Assembly: GCA_025455725.1 (NCBI GenBank) | Contig: JALOLY010000003.1 | Coordinates: 1-32,204 of the forward strand | Direction: 5' to 3' | DNA: 32,204 nt | From: Amoebophilaceae bacterium | GTDB lineage: Bacteria > Bacteroidota > Bacteroidia > Cytophagales > Amoebophilaceae | Shown here: in pieces, positions 17,984 through 27,262 of the stretch | Layout of the letters: the number at the start of each line of letters is the position of its first letter | Position numbering within the stretch: the stretch's first letter is position 1 | Position numbers and translations under genes: made by a program | Notes under the pieces: generated by a model | What the model saw: the letters and a program-made list of their open reading frames with translations, nothing else | What the model was told of the DNA's origin: nothing | Databases searched by the model: none

Positions 17984-19231
17984 TCACCAGTATACCCAAT
18001 CGACAAACGACTCCAAATAGTCTGCCACACGCTTCGCGAAGCCCCCCCCCAACGCACCATCAATCACCCGATGGTCATAGGCATGCGATAGATACATCTT
18101 TTTCCGAATAGCAATGACATCTCCCTGGGCACTCTCTACCACAGCAGGCTTTTTAACAATCGCCCCTAGCGCTAAAATAGCGACTTGAGGCTGCGGAATA
18201 ATCGGGGTACCCATCAAATTCTGAAAAGAACCCAAGTTGGAAACAGTGTAAGTAGCCCCTGTCACCTCATCAGGAACTAATTGCTGGTGGTGCGCTTTAT
18301 CAACCAGCATTTGCACTTCTCGGGCCAGTGCCGCCAGACTAAGTTGATCGGCATGCTTGATCACAGGAACTATCAAATTGCCATCGTTCAACGCCACAGC
18401 CAGCCCAACATTAATAGCCTTTTTCTTGATGATTCGATCTGCCTCCACAAAGGCATTAATCATAGGGAAATCTCGAATAGCCCGCACAATGGCCTGCAAA
18501 AACATGGACGTGTAGGTGAGCCTGACACCCTCTCTTTTCTCAAAATCTTCCTTGTATTGGTTTCTCCAACGCACTAAGTCAGTCACATCGGCTTCTACAA
18601 AAGAGGTTACGTGTGGTGCAATGCGTTTAGATGCCACCATACGCTCAGCAATGATTTGGCGTACCCTATCTATTTGAATCACTTCATCGTCGGGAGCAAC
18701 GGGCACACACGCTGCAGCGGACACACGCGGCCTATCTGTTGTAAGGCGATGTTGGAGATAGGCCAACAAATCATGTTTTGTTACACGATTCCCTCTACCT
18801 GTGCCCGGAATTTGATCAAGCGTTGAAAGCGATAGGCCCTCTTGTCGTGCCATGCGGCGCACTAAGGGCGAATAAAACCGACCGTAGGATTGCTTATGGT
18901 CAGTCGCTTGCAAGACTGAGACGGGTTGTGGCAAACGTACAACCACTGGCTGTGAGGACACTGCTGCTGGGGTAGCTGCAACGGACTCCCCTTCCGTCAC
19001 AATAACGGCAAGGGGGGCACCTATCTTTACTACTTCCCCTTTCTGGACCAACACCTTATACAGTCTGCCAGCATAAAGAGCAGGTACCTCAGAGTCGACT
19101 TTATCGGTGGCCACTTCTAAAATGGATTCCTCCTCCGCAACAATATCTCCCTCTTGCTTGAGCCATTGCAGGACGGTTGCTTCCATGACACTCTCCCCCA
19201 TGGCGGGCATGACCATTGTTACAAACGCCAT
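17984..19231 (-). CDS. 2-oxo acid dehydrogenase E2 component (dihydrolipoamide acyltransferase)
   Basis: 415 residues. The single lipoyl domain at 1-80 has the lipoylated Lys44 in EVATDKVDSEV. An Ala/Val/Pro-containing linker follows. The E3-binding domain is at about 117-155 (SPLVRRMARQEGLSL and GRGNRVTKHDLLAYL). The catalytic core ends with the active-site H387 and D391 in DHRVIDG. E2 passes the acyl group from the lipoyl arm to CoA in the cytoplasm. The sequence type resembles the Bacteroidota E2 often labelled branched-chain or 2-oxoglutarate dehydrogenase. The E1 and E3 genes are not adjacent, so the substrate cannot be fixed from this window. ATG start. Confidence 0.92.
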   Translation of the reverse strand: MAFVTMVMPAMGESVMEATVLQWLKQEGDIVAEEESILEVATDKVDSEVPALYAGRLYKVLVQKGEVVKIGAPLAVIVTEGESVAATPAAVSSQPVVVRLPQPVSVLQATDHKQSYGRFYSPLVRRMARQEGLSLSTLDQIPGTGRGNRVTKHDLLAYLQHRLTTDRPRVSAAACVPVAPDDEVIQIDRVRQIIAERMVASKRIAPHVTSFVEADVTDLVRWRNQYKEDFEKREGVRLTYTSMFLQAIVRAIRDFPMINAFVEADRIIKKKAINVGLAVALNDGNLIVPVIKHADQLSLAALAREVQMLVDKAHHQQLVPDEVTGATYTVSNLGSFQNLMGTPIIPQPQVAILALGAIVKKPAVVESAQGDVIAIRKKMYLSHAYDHRVIDGALGGGFAKRVADYLESFVDWVYW

Positions 19232-19899
19232 CGTGTGCTAAACCTATGCTTATACTCCATCACAGCCTATTTGCGGCACCCACGAATATAGTACATCCGC
19301 CCTAAACGGTGATGTCACCCCCATGAGCATCCAAATACGGTTGCTCCATCAAAAGATCAACGGGTCATGATCATGCTTTTGGGGAATACAACCCACATGG
19401 TTATGTGCCAAACTTTACTGGGGCCGATCCCAGCCAGGGATTTCTTGCCTAAAGAGGCAAGGCGTTTAATCAGATATTTCGGATACGATGGGCATCAAAA
19501 TGTCTATGATTTAACGTGTACCGGACTATTTGGGTGTAAGCTCTCTCACTTCTTTATTAAGAATCCTAAAAACAGAAATCTCCAGATGTACCTCCGTCTT
19601 GCTGACCTCTTCTGTCTCGTACCCCCCAAATAGATGTTATACAGGTTCGACTTCTCTTCCACAACTTGCTCAATGCTGCCTAACTGTCCGGCAGGTAGTC
19701 TCTACTCTTAAATTTGTGGAAAATTGGACCACCATGTTGCGATACATTCCAACTAAATTGGGCAAGAGGTTTGCCATCAATCTCGAAGAAAGCATTCTGG
19801 CAGCTTCAACTGCTTGGCTCTCGTTAACTTGCGTTATTTTACGCGTATAGCTGACGCCCAACAACTTAGATACTAGGTGTCAATCCCTGAACAACACTT
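19232..19899. other. gene-free stretch upstream of trpS
   Basis: 668 bases between divergently transcribed E2 and trpS. Two plus-strand frames (19367-19633 and 19530-19850) are open but overlap each other and show no motif I recognise. They have no conserved-looking core, so I leave them uncalled. No tRNA-like cloverleaf or IS motif was seen. Confidence 0.4.
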
Positions 19900-20877
19900 A
19901 TGGCACGTATTCTTACCGGAATCCAAAGCACGGGAAGCCCTCACCTAGGAAATTTGCTTGGCGCTATGCTCCCTGCAATTGACCTGGCTAAGGACCCTAC
20001 CCACGAAGCCCTGTTTTTTGTTGCTGACCTACACACACTCACTTCAGTCAAAGACTCAGTTCAAAGGCAAACATACGCCTATGCCACCGCCGCTGCTTGG
20101 CTGGCTTGTGGGCTAGACATAGAGAAAGTCATTTTTTATCGACAATCTCAAATACCTGCCGTGTGCGAACTAACCTGGTACCTCAACTGTTTTGCGCCCT
20201 ATCCCATGCTGGCCAACGCCCACGCTTTCAAGGACAAAGCAGCACACCTAGCTAATGTCAGTGCGGGACTATTTACCTATCCTATACTCATGGCAGCAGA
20301 CATTTTGCTTTATGAAGCCCTCTTCGTACCTATAGGACAAGACCAACTACAGCATTTAGAGATTACTAGAGACCTTGCCGCTAATTTTAACCACCAATAC
20401 GGGGAAACATTCGTGCTTCCACAAGCAAAAATTAGTACCAACGTGCGCACCATTCCAGGCACTGACGGGCGAAAAATGAGCAAATCGTACCACAACACCA
20501 TCAACCCTTTTTTGCCAGAAAAAGAGCTCAAAAAAACCATCATGGCCATCAAAACCGATAGTACTCCGCTAGACCAACCCAAAAACCCAGACCAGTGCAC
20601 CGTCTTCCGTTTGTACAGCATGCTGGCTGACAAAGTACAGACCGATGACCTGCGCAAAAAGTACTTGGTAGGTGGCTACGGGTATGGGCAAGCTAAAAAA
20701 GAACTGCTAGGGCTCATCATCGAGCTTTTTGCCACAAAACGGCAGTGCTTCCAAACCTACATGCAAGACGTATCAAGCATCGAACGACAGTTGGCTGTAG
20801 GAGAAACTAAAGCAAGGAATCTGGCCACCGAAATGCTGAGAAAAGTGCGTGCTAAGCTGGGCTACGCACTAATCTAG
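19900..20877 (+). CDS. trpS: Tryptophan--tRNA ligase
   Basis: 325 residues, the usual bacterial length. The class I signature is GSPHLGN at 12-18 (the HIGH equivalent), and KMSKS lies at 192-196. MAADILLY, with D134, and IGQDQ (145-149) are the tryptophan- and ATP-binding parts of the TrpRS family. It charges tRNA-Trp in the cytoplasm. ATG start. murB follows 51 bases later on the same strand, so the two may be co-transcribed. No T-box or attenuator-like leader was noticed upstream. Confidence 0.97.
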   Translation: MARILTGIQSTGSPHLGNLLGAMLPAIDLAKDPTHEALFFVADLHTLTSVKDSVQRQTYAYATAAAWLACGLDIEKVIFYRQSQIPAVCELTWYLNCFAPYPMLANAHAFKDKAAHLANVSAGLFTYPILMAADILLYEALFVPIGQDQLQHLEITRDLAANFNHQYGETFVLPQAKISTNVRTIPGTDGRKMSKSYHNTINPFLPEKELKKTIMAIKTDSTPLDQPKNPDQCTVFRLYSMLADKVQTDDLRKKYLVGGYGYGQAKKELLGLIIELFATKRQCFQTYMQDVSSIERQLAVGETKARNLATEMLRKVRAKLGYALI

Positions 20878-20928
20878 ATGGGCAAGCGGTGCAGATAATC
20901 TAACGCCAAGTGTATACATAATCATCGC

Positions 20929-21948
20929 ATGTCAATACAAGAAAATGTCTCACTCAAGCATCTCAATACGCTGGGTATTGATGCTCAGGCGCGCTATTAC
21001 GCACACATCGATCATGCACAACACCTACGTGATCTTCTACAGCACAAAAAGCTACAGTCCCTACCCCGATTGATCTTAGGAGGAGGCAGTAACGTACTAT
21101 TCCTAAACGACTTCAAGGGCACCGTGATGCACATGACTGTTGGCGGAATCGCTACCATCAGAGAAGATCCAGCACATGTCTGGGTGAAAGCAGGTGCAGG
21201 TGTCAACTGGCATACACTGGTACGCTACTGTGTAGAAAAGGGCTATTCAGGCATTGAAAACCTATCACTGATTCCAGGAACCGTAGGCGCAGCACCGATA
21301 CAAAACATTGGAGCTTACGGCGTAACACTCAGCGACACATTCGAGTCATTAGAAGCCATGGAAGTCGACTCAGGATCAGTGCGCACCTTCACCACACAGG
21401 ATTGTGCTTTTGGCTATCGAGACAGTGTGTTCAAGAATGCATGCAAAGAGCCATATGTCATCCTGAATGTCACCCTAAAATTACAAAAGCAGCCTACTTT
21501 TCGGACTACTTATGGTGAACTTCAAGAAACCCTAGAGGCTATGGGCATACAAAAACTATCTATCAAAGCCATCAGCGATGCGGTCATCCACATTCGTCAA
21601 AACAAACTACCTGACCCAGCCATCTTGGGCAACGCAGGTAGCTTTTTTAAAAACCCCGTTATCCTACAAGAGCAGTTTAAGAAACTCAGAGATACATATC
21701 CCAACATACCTGGCTATATACAATCTGAAAATCAGGTCAAAATACCATCCGCCTGGCTTATTGAGCAGTGTGGATGGAAAGGGAAAAGAAGAGGAGACGT
21801 GGGGGTACACACGCAACACGCATTGATATTGGTCAATTATGCCAACGGAACAGGCCAAGAGATCTATCAGCTTGCTCAGGATATCCAGCAATCAGTAAAA
21901 GATACATTCAACATCGAGATAGTGCCTGAGGTACAGCTTGTTAGCTAA
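20929..21948 (+). CDS. murB: UDP-N-acetylenolpyruvoylglucosamine reductase
   Basis: 339 residues, the length of type I MurB as in E. coli. The FAD-binding motif LILGGGSNVLF is at about 47-57. ENLSLIPGTVGAAPIQNIGAYG is the central family signature. FGYRDSVFK holds the proton-donating Ser. The C-terminal GVHTQHALILVNYANGTG is also typical. It reduces the enolpyruvyl group to lactyl, making UDP-MurNAc for peptidoglycan in the cytoplasm, so the organism makes or processes peptidoglycan precursors. It probably shares a transcript with trpS (51-base gap). Confidence 0.96.
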   Translation: MSIQENVSLKHLNTLGIDAQARYYAHIDHAQHLRDLLQHKKLQSLPRLILGGGSNVLFLNDFKGTVMHMTVGGIATIREDPAHVWVKAGAGVNWHTLVRYCVEKGYSGIENLSLIPGTVGAAPIQNIGAYGVTLSDTFESLEAMEVDSGSVRTFTTQDCAFGYRDSVFKNACKEPYVILNVTLKLQKQPTFRTTYGELQETLEAMGIQKLSIKAISDAVIHIRQNKLPDPAILGNAGSFFKNPVILQEQFKKLRDTYPNIPGYIQSENQVKIPSAWLIEQCGWKGKRRGDVGVHTQHALILVNYANGTGQEIYQLAQDIQQSVKDTFNIEIVPEVQLVS

Positions 21949-22235
21949 TACTGATACAGGACAAGATACCTACATAGGAATGGTACCTCACCCGTAGTGC
22001 CTATTTTTAGTGCCCAAAAGGTGGCGCAACACATCTCCTTAAATAAAAAAGACAAGACAAACCCCAGCTTTGAAACAAGCGAGGGTGGCATGGTGAAGAG
22101 AAAGTCACAAAGTTTGTCGCCGCTGTAGTCAGGGCAAAACGTACGAGTCTGGAGAGCTTTTGGCATGACAGCGCAGCCGCCAAAAGCCCCAGCCGAAGAG
22201 TGGTCTCCTGTATAGTACAAAGTATGATACCCCAA
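21949..22235. other. intergenic between convergent murB and dCMP deaminase, with a 9-bp hairpin
   Basis: GCTTTTGGC at 22156-22164 pairs perfectly with GCCAAAAGC at 22179-22187 around a 14-base loop. It lies between two convergent stop codons, so it could end transcripts from both sides. There is no T-run after it on either strand, and it is far from the murB stop. The minus-strand frame across this region is unlike any family I know. Confidence 0.4.
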
Positions 22236-22691
22236 TTATTGTCTATAGACGTTTACAGCCACTCCGAACTCTTGGAGAAAATCCACCCCCTCTTCCTGCT
22301 GAATGCCTTTGTAAGCAGCATACGAGTCTACATAAACGACTGTCTTGATTCCGGCACTGAAGATCATACGTGCACAAGCCAAACAAGGCGCTAAGGTCAC
22401 ATACAGTGCAGCTCCTTCTATAGAAGCATGATTTTTTACCGCATATAAAATAGCATTTTGCTCGGCATGCAACGCCAGAAAACAACTACCTCTGGCATCT
22501 CTGGAGCATCCCACTCCAGGCCACTTCTCATCGCAATTGTGAGTACCTGCTGGGGGACCATTGTAACCAATAGAAATAATGCGGGTATCTTTGGTTAGGA
22601 CGGCACCTACTTGCTTTTTGACACAGTGTGATCTTTTAGCTAGATTCATTGCCAGCGCCACGAAGATATCATCAAATTCAGGTCTTTTCAT
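22236..22691 (-). CDS. dCMP deaminase (cytidine/deoxycytidylate deaminase family)
   Basis: 151 residues from ATG 22691 (MKRPEFDDIF), the usual family start; a TTG at 22721 would add ten residues with no support. The zinc and catalytic motif is complete: H75-A-E77, then P102-C103-x-x-C106 (HAEQNA and APCLACARMI). The GYNGPPAGTHNCDE stretch matches ComEB/dCMP deaminases. The enzyme converts dCMP to dUMP, feeding dTMP synthesis. Monocistronic on the minus strand, convergent with murB and divergent from the ABC-F gene. Confidence 0.92.
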   Translation of the reverse strand: MKRPEFDDIFVALAMNLAKRSHCVKKQVGAVLTKDTRIISIGYNGPPAGTHNCDEKWPGVGCSRDARGSCFLALHAEQNAILYAVKNHASIEGAALYVTLAPCLACARMIFSAGIKTVVYVDSYAAYKGIQQEEGVDFLQEFGVAVNVYRQ

Positions 22692-22841
22692 GCTAAACAA
22701 ATCTTTGTAGTCCCGTTGCAACCATACACTGTAGCTTCAAGACAAGAGAGTAACCTCTCAGGCACTTCGAGCGTGTGTGAACCCTATGGGTAGTTCTCTC
22801 GGCCGTTTCGCAATAACAAGCCTACAAAATAAAAAACCAAG

Positions 22842-24443
22842 ATGATTGTCATCAACGACTTGACCTATCAACTAGGTTCCAAGACACTCTACGAACACGC
22901 CTCGTTACACATTAAGCCCAAAGATAAGATCGGCTTAGTGGGCATGAATGGCACAGGGAAGTCGACCCTACTCAGAATTATTGCCGGTGAACTCACTCCT
23001 GACCAGGGTACCATCAGCCAACGTAAGGACTGTACCATCGGCTTTCTCAACCAAGACCTGCTGTCTTACCAAACTATCGACAGCATTCGTAGCGTAGCTA
23101 TGATGGCTTTTGACGACGCCATAACCGTCCAGAAAAAGATAGAGTTGGTCCTCCACCAACTGGAAACCCACTACCAAGATTCCCTGGTAGATCAATTGGC
23201 AGTACTCCAGGAAAAGTTTGAGCAACTGGGAGGTTATGAAATACAAGCTAAAACGGAGGCCGTGTTAGAAGGCATGGGCTTCAGTACCCAAGACTTAGAT
23301 AGGCCCTTGAATGAATTTTCGGGTGGGTGGCGCATGCGTGTGATGCTGGCCAAGCTATTGCTCCAAAAACCTTCGCTGCTATTGCTAGATGAACCGACCA
23401 ACCACCTAGACATCACTTCTATTCAGTGGGTAGAAAACTATCTAAAAAGCCATACGAGCGCTTTTATCGTTGTTTCGCACGACCGCAGCTTTCTAGACCA
23501 AGTAGCTACCAAGACGGTAGAAGTCGCCCAACAACAGCTACACGTATACATGGGCAACTATACCTTTTATGAACAGGAGAAGGACACGCGAGCAGCGTTG
23601 CAACAAAATGCTTACACCAATCAGCAGAAAAAGATCAAGCAGACGGAGGACTTTATAGAACGCTTTCGTTCTAAAGCCAGTAAAGCAAAGCAAGTGCAAT
23701 CTCGTATCAAATCCCTGGATCGAATAGACAAAGTAGCCCCATTAGCAACTAAGGCTTCCTCCATCAAGTTTAAGCTGAGTGTCCAGCAACAGCCTGGTAG
23801 ATTGGTAGCCTCGCTAGAACACGTAGCAAAGTCCTTTGGTCTAGTAGCCATTTTGAAAGACGCACATGCCAAGATAGAACGGGGAGATAAAATCGCGCTT
23901 ATTGGTGCCAACGGCAAGGGAAAATCTACGCTACTACGAATTATCGCCGGCGTAGAAGCCACAAACGCAGGGGAGAGTATCCTGGGTCACAACGTCAACG
24001 TGGCTTTTTATGCCCAGCATCAGCTAGAAGCTCTCAACCTAGACCACACCATATTGGCAGCATTGAAACACACAGGTGCAGCAAGGACAGAAACCGAGCT
24101 TAGAAGCATTGCAGGCATGTTTCTATTTACCAAAGATGATGTTTTTAAGAAAATTGGCGTACTCTCTGGCGGTGAGAAATCGAGGGTGGCGCTCGCTAAG
24201 GTCTTGCTCTCAGAAGCCAACTTTTTGCTACTAGACGAGCCCACCAACCACCTAGATATGGTCTCCATCAACATCCTAGCGCAAACCTTGCAGCAGTACA
24301 CCGGCACCTACTTACTGGTCTCTCACGATCGACACTTTGTGTCCCAAGTAGCCACCAAGATTTGGTATATCGAAGACACGCAAATCAAAGAATATCCTGG
24401 TACCTACGATGAGTATACCTACTGGCGACAACAAAGTGCTTGA
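22842..24443 (+). CDS. ABC-F family ATPase (ribosome-associated, EttA/Uup type)
   Basis: 533 residues with two ABC domains in one chain and no membrane segments. Walker A motifs are GMNGTGKS (34-41) and GANGKGKS (about 357-364). Signatures are FSGGWRMR and LSGGEKSR, and both domains have LLLDEPTNHLD as Walker B. A charged linker (KKIKQTEDFIERFRSKASKAKQ) joins them, as expected for the P-site tRNA interaction motif of ABC-F proteins. These proteins act on the ribosome during translation; some give antibiotic resistance, but nothing here points to that. The exact subfamily is not resolved. ATG start. Confidence 0.93.
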   Translation: MIVINDLTYQLGSKTLYEHASLHIKPKDKIGLVGMNGTGKSTLLRIIAGELTPDQGTISQRKDCTIGFLNQDLLSYQTIDSIRSVAMMAFDDAITVQKKIELVLHQLETHYQDSLVDQLAVLQEKFEQLGGYEIQAKTEAVLEGMGFSTQDLDRPLNEFSGGWRMRVMLAKLLLQKPSLLLLDEPTNHLDITSIQWVENYLKSHTSAFIVVSHDRSFLDQVATKTVEVAQQQLHVYMGNYTFYEQEKDTRAALQQNAYTNQQKKIKQTEDFIERFRSKASKAKQVQSRIKSLDRIDKVAPLATKASSIKFKLSVQQQPGRLVASLEHVAKSFGLVAILKDAHAKIERGDKIALIGANGKGKSTLLRIIAGVEATNAGESILGHNVNVAFYAQHQLEALNLDHTILAALKHTGAARTETELRSIAGMFLFTKDDVFKKIGVLSGGEKSRVALAKVLLSEANFLLLDEPTNHLDMVSINILAQTLQQYTGTYLLVSHDRHFVSQVATKIWYIEDTQIKEYPGTYDEYTYWRQQSA

Positions 24444-24916
24444 CTCCATCACAGGGCACGTACTACCACGGGCCACTAGCCATACTTTTTCTGGTAGGTG
24501 GCGTAAGATTTAGCTGCGGAGTACGATAGATATGATACTTGTGACTTCAAATCAGCCCCCGAGGCTGCAAACCGTGTGCAAGTGCCGTTACACCCAGTGA
24601 TGGCATCCGTTGCTACCAATCATAGTCACACACAGATGGCATGTCTAGCATGGGACGCCCTGAGCACGAAACTAAGCGACTCACGGATACATTGATAGAC
24701 CAAAATTATTGCAACAATCTCAAGAGGTGTGTTAATAGCCCGACGAGCTCTCTGAGAATGCTTATAAGGGCGGAGCGCCCTCAGGTAGAGCATGGCTACG
24801 TACTGCGCGTGTACTCAGACATACGCCACGTTGAACTCAAAAGCCGAGACATGACAAAACGCACAGAGGACATCATTGAGGCTGCTCTATGTGTTACCTG
24901 CGATGAAATGGTATCA
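24444..24916. other. gene-free stretch between convergent ABC-F and barrel genes
   Basis: 473 bases. A plus-strand frame at 24641-25039 runs antisense into the barrel gene and looks like chance. No clear terminator was found; only a short GGGCGG/CGCCC palindrome near 24770. Confidence 0.4.
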
Positions 24917-26542
24917 CTACCATGTATACATCAGTCCTGCCATAAAGTGAAAGCCACGAGAGGGATAATACAAGTACCGCTCATTACTTCTAGCCAGAAG
25001 GTTCTGGCAGTTGAAGACGACCACAAAACGTGTACCTAGCCAGTAGTCGAGGCCTACACGAACATCAACCACATCTGTCAAGGCTACAGGCACTCTTGCG
25101 GTCACGTCCCATGCCTCTATTCCACCTAGCCAACACATAGAGCCTCTCAAACCAACCTTGTCGTACAAACGATAGGTACTGAGTAGTTCTATCTGATAAC
25201 GAGGTCTGTGCCAAGGCTTGGGCAACTTTTGCAGCGCATAATAGAAATAGTCGCCTCTCAACCGGGTGGTCAAGGTTTCAGCCAAGTTGGTGTGTGTCAA
25301 CTCGCAAAATGTATTGAACAGCGTAACTGCTGGATCATACCTAATATCGAATCGGCCGGGATCTTGGTCACTATTGACCAAGCAGTAAAAGTTTTGGTAC
25401 GTACCTACAGAAAGACCAGCGTGCCAATCTACTTGCCCCACAATGTCGCCTCTACCCCCCCCATAAAATATAAAGCGTTGGTTGGTGTGGCGTAGATCTG
25501 CTTCAGGAGCTAACAAGGGGTTGTCTCGAAGAAAACTTTGCAAGAAATTTTGCTGTACGTCACCACTGATGCCACAATACGGCTGCAACCACTTTCGAAA
25601 GGCATACTTGACTTCCAACACTGGGTATGCATTCAAGGAATTTACTATGTGGGATACGTCATTTTGATAGACCAGGTTGCATCCCGCTTGCACATCAAAC
25701 TCATTGATAGTAAAGTCTAGTACAGGATTGAAGCGTCCTAGATTGCGATGGACCACTTTTTTATCACGGTATTGGGTGCAGTAAAGGTCAATAAAAACCT
25801 TGAGCGTCCATGCATCATTGAGAACATAGTGGCTACTCCCATGGCATTCCCACTGATTTTCACGGGCCTGATGAACACCATAGCAACCATGAAATAGAGC
25901 ATCGATCCGGAAGTCGAACGTGCTATGAACGTAGTTAGCTAACGTCTTACGTACTGAGAATTGATGTAAAACTTGTGATGGTGACGCTGCTACTGTACTA
26001 TTTTTAGCATTATATAACGGATACTTATCCCCACTATACGCTATTTCTCCTTCCAGACGTAGTGTTTCGAGAAACCATTTTCCGTGTAGCCGGATCAGGT
26101 TATGGGTTTCTTCAAAAAAGGCATCTTTCCCATTAGACAAGTGTCTCATTTGGAGGCCATAGGCATATTTCGCATGATCCTTGTTAGCCAAAACCGCCTC
26201 CAAAAACGGCGCACGAAAATTACCGTAGCCACTTTGTAAACAATTTCCATAGAGTCTAGTGACCGTATCTCGCTTGGTGCGTAAGATTCTGGTCTTGCAC
26301 GGCAGTATATCAAATTCAGGGCATAAGTCTGGTAAGACATACTCCAAAGACTTGATAGAATCGTCCATAAAAGGTGCCGTGGGGGCACGCTCAAACAAAC
26401 GGGAAGCTTCGGGTAGCAGATGTTTGTACTCTTTCTCGATAATAAACTCAGCATCCTTGAATGCGCCCTGCGGAGTGAGCCGCTGCCCCAGCACACTGTA
26501 AGAAACACTGAAACATGCCAATGCCAAAAAAACCTGCCTCAT
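24917..26542 (-). CDS. Predicted outer-membrane beta-barrel protein
   Basis: 541 residues. Residues 1-19 form a signal peptide (cleavage near VLG/Q). The remainder alternates short amphipathic strands rich in Tyr, Trp and Phe, and ends with an aromatic residue (HFMAGLMYTW), the usual outer-membrane barrel end. There is no TonB plug domain. The stretch FKDAEFIIEKEYKHLLPEASRLFE just after the signal resembles Bacteroidota proteins often labelled TonB-dependent-receptor-like. It lies downstream of the TPR protein on the same strand, a pairing I recall from other Cytophagales. Function unknown. A TACTTTTG promoter element 48 bases upstream suggests it can be transcribed on its own. Confidence 0.75.
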   Translation of the reverse strand: MRQVFLALACFSVSYSVLGQRLTPQGAFKDAEFIIEKEYKHLLPEASRLFERAPTAPFMDDSIKSLEYVLPDLCPEFDILPCKTRILRTKRDTVTRLYGNCLQSGYGNFRAPFLEAVLANKDHAKYAYGLQMRHLSNGKDAFFEETHNLIRLHGKWFLETLRLEGEIAYSGDKYPLYNAKNSTVAASPSQVLHQFSVRKTLANYVHSTFDFRIDALFHGCYGVHQARENQWECHGSSHYVLNDAWTLKVFIDLYCTQYRDKKVVHRNLGRFNPVLDFTINEFDVQAGCNLVYQNDVSHIVNSLNAYPVLEVKYAFRKWLQPYCGISGDVQQNFLQSFLRDNPLLAPEADLRHTNQRFIFYGGGRGDIVGQVDWHAGLSVGTYQNFYCLVNSDQDPGRFDIRYDPAVTLFNTFCELTHTNLAETLTTRLRGDYFYYALQKLPKPWHRPRYQIELLSTYRLYDKVGLRGSMCWLGGIEAWDVTARVPVALTDVVDVRVGLDYWLGTRFVVVFNCQNLLARSNERYLYYPSRGFHFMAGLMYTW

Positions 26543-26589
26543 CGTTGTCTGTTATTGCTTATGGGCACAGCGCCGCATAAGCAGGGAGA

Positions 26590-26597
26590 CAAAAGTA
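26590..26597 (-). promoter_or_regulatory. TAnnTTTG promoter element upstream of the barrel gene
   Basis: The minus strand reads TACTTTTG, identical to the element upstream of grpE, 48 bases before the ATG. There is no TTTG at the expected -33 position; one lies 27 bases upstream. Confidence 0.45.
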
Positions 26598-27215
26598 GCT
26601 TTTTCTCTTTGCTTCTTCTTTATGCAAAGGTCACCAGAGAGATTTGCTCGCGATAAGACAACCAGGAGATAAGAACATGCAAAGAACTATAACCGAATAA
26701 CCCAAGACTAGACGCACATCCTCTTTAGGTCAGTGAGGACCCCAATAGAGTAATATCCTACTGCTCACCCCCCAGATTACCGAGATACAACACCCCCCAA
26801 ATCATACCCGAAGACCCCGGGCACAGTAAGTAACAATAGCCCCGAGTACCATTTGACCAAGTGTACAAGGCCCAAAAAAAGCAATGATGCTCATCACAGT
26901 CCTTGACATAGCAAATAAAAACTAGTGCAGAGAAAGCGCTTGAGAACAAGAAAATAGCTGCAAAAGACGAGGCCTGTTAGCAAACTACTCGCAGAATAGA
27001 AAGAACGGCCATAGCTCGAAAAAAGAGCGGCTGTTGGGGTGTATGAACAGAGTCTGAGCGAGGAGAACCTCATAAAGCAATCAACAAAAGTCTGATCCCA
27101 CAACCTTCAATATTTTAAGCGAAGATACCCCAGTGCCCGACAAACTCATGAACACATTCCCGACGCTAAATTGGATACAGTTGCGCGGCGAGAAACGAAG
27201 TATTATCGTTTTTTG

Positions 27216-27238
27216 CTAAAAATCCAGCGAGCTAGATC
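27216..27238 (-). terminator. intrinsic terminator after the TPR gene
   Basis: On the minus strand, ATCTAG and CTGGAT pair (one G-U) around a CTCG loop and are followed by TTTTAGC. The stem starts about 25 bases after the TPR stop codon. A short stem, so moderate confidence. Confidence 0.5.
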
Positions 27239-27262
27239 CTGATAAAATCGTGGCAGCGCTGT

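Larger units (their letters stand above)
26543..27262. other. long gene-free gap between the barrel and TPR genes
   Basis: 720 bases holding the barrel-gene promoter (26590-26597) and a terminator for the TPR gene (27216-27238). In between, minus-strand frames are hydrophobic but short and shifted among frames, as in an eroded membrane-protein gene. None is recognisable enough to name. Confidence 0.45.

Noticed and set aside
19367-19850. Two overlapping plus-strand frames upstream of trpS as genes
   Set aside because: They overlap in different frames, have no recognised motif, and look like chance frames in gene-free DNA.
21945-22235. A 96-residue minus-strand frame, or an RNA gene such as tmRNA or SRP RNA, in the murB/deaminase gap
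   Set aside because: The frame has no family features, and the one 9-bp hairpin is not accompanied by any conserved RNA motif that I could recognise.
22719-22721. TTG as start of the dCMP deaminase
   Set aside because: The ATG at 22691 begins MKRPEFDDIF, the normal family N-terminus; the extra residues have no family support.
24641-25039. Plus-strand 132-residue frame as a gene
   Set aside because: It runs antisense into the well-supported barrel gene and has no recognisable content.
26802-26894. A 30-residue minus-strand frame (MSIIAFFGPCTLGQMVLGAIV) that recalls the start of TatA
   Set aside because: It is too short and lacks the following amphipathic helix and FGxKKxPE motif, so the likeness is probably chance or too decayed to claim.
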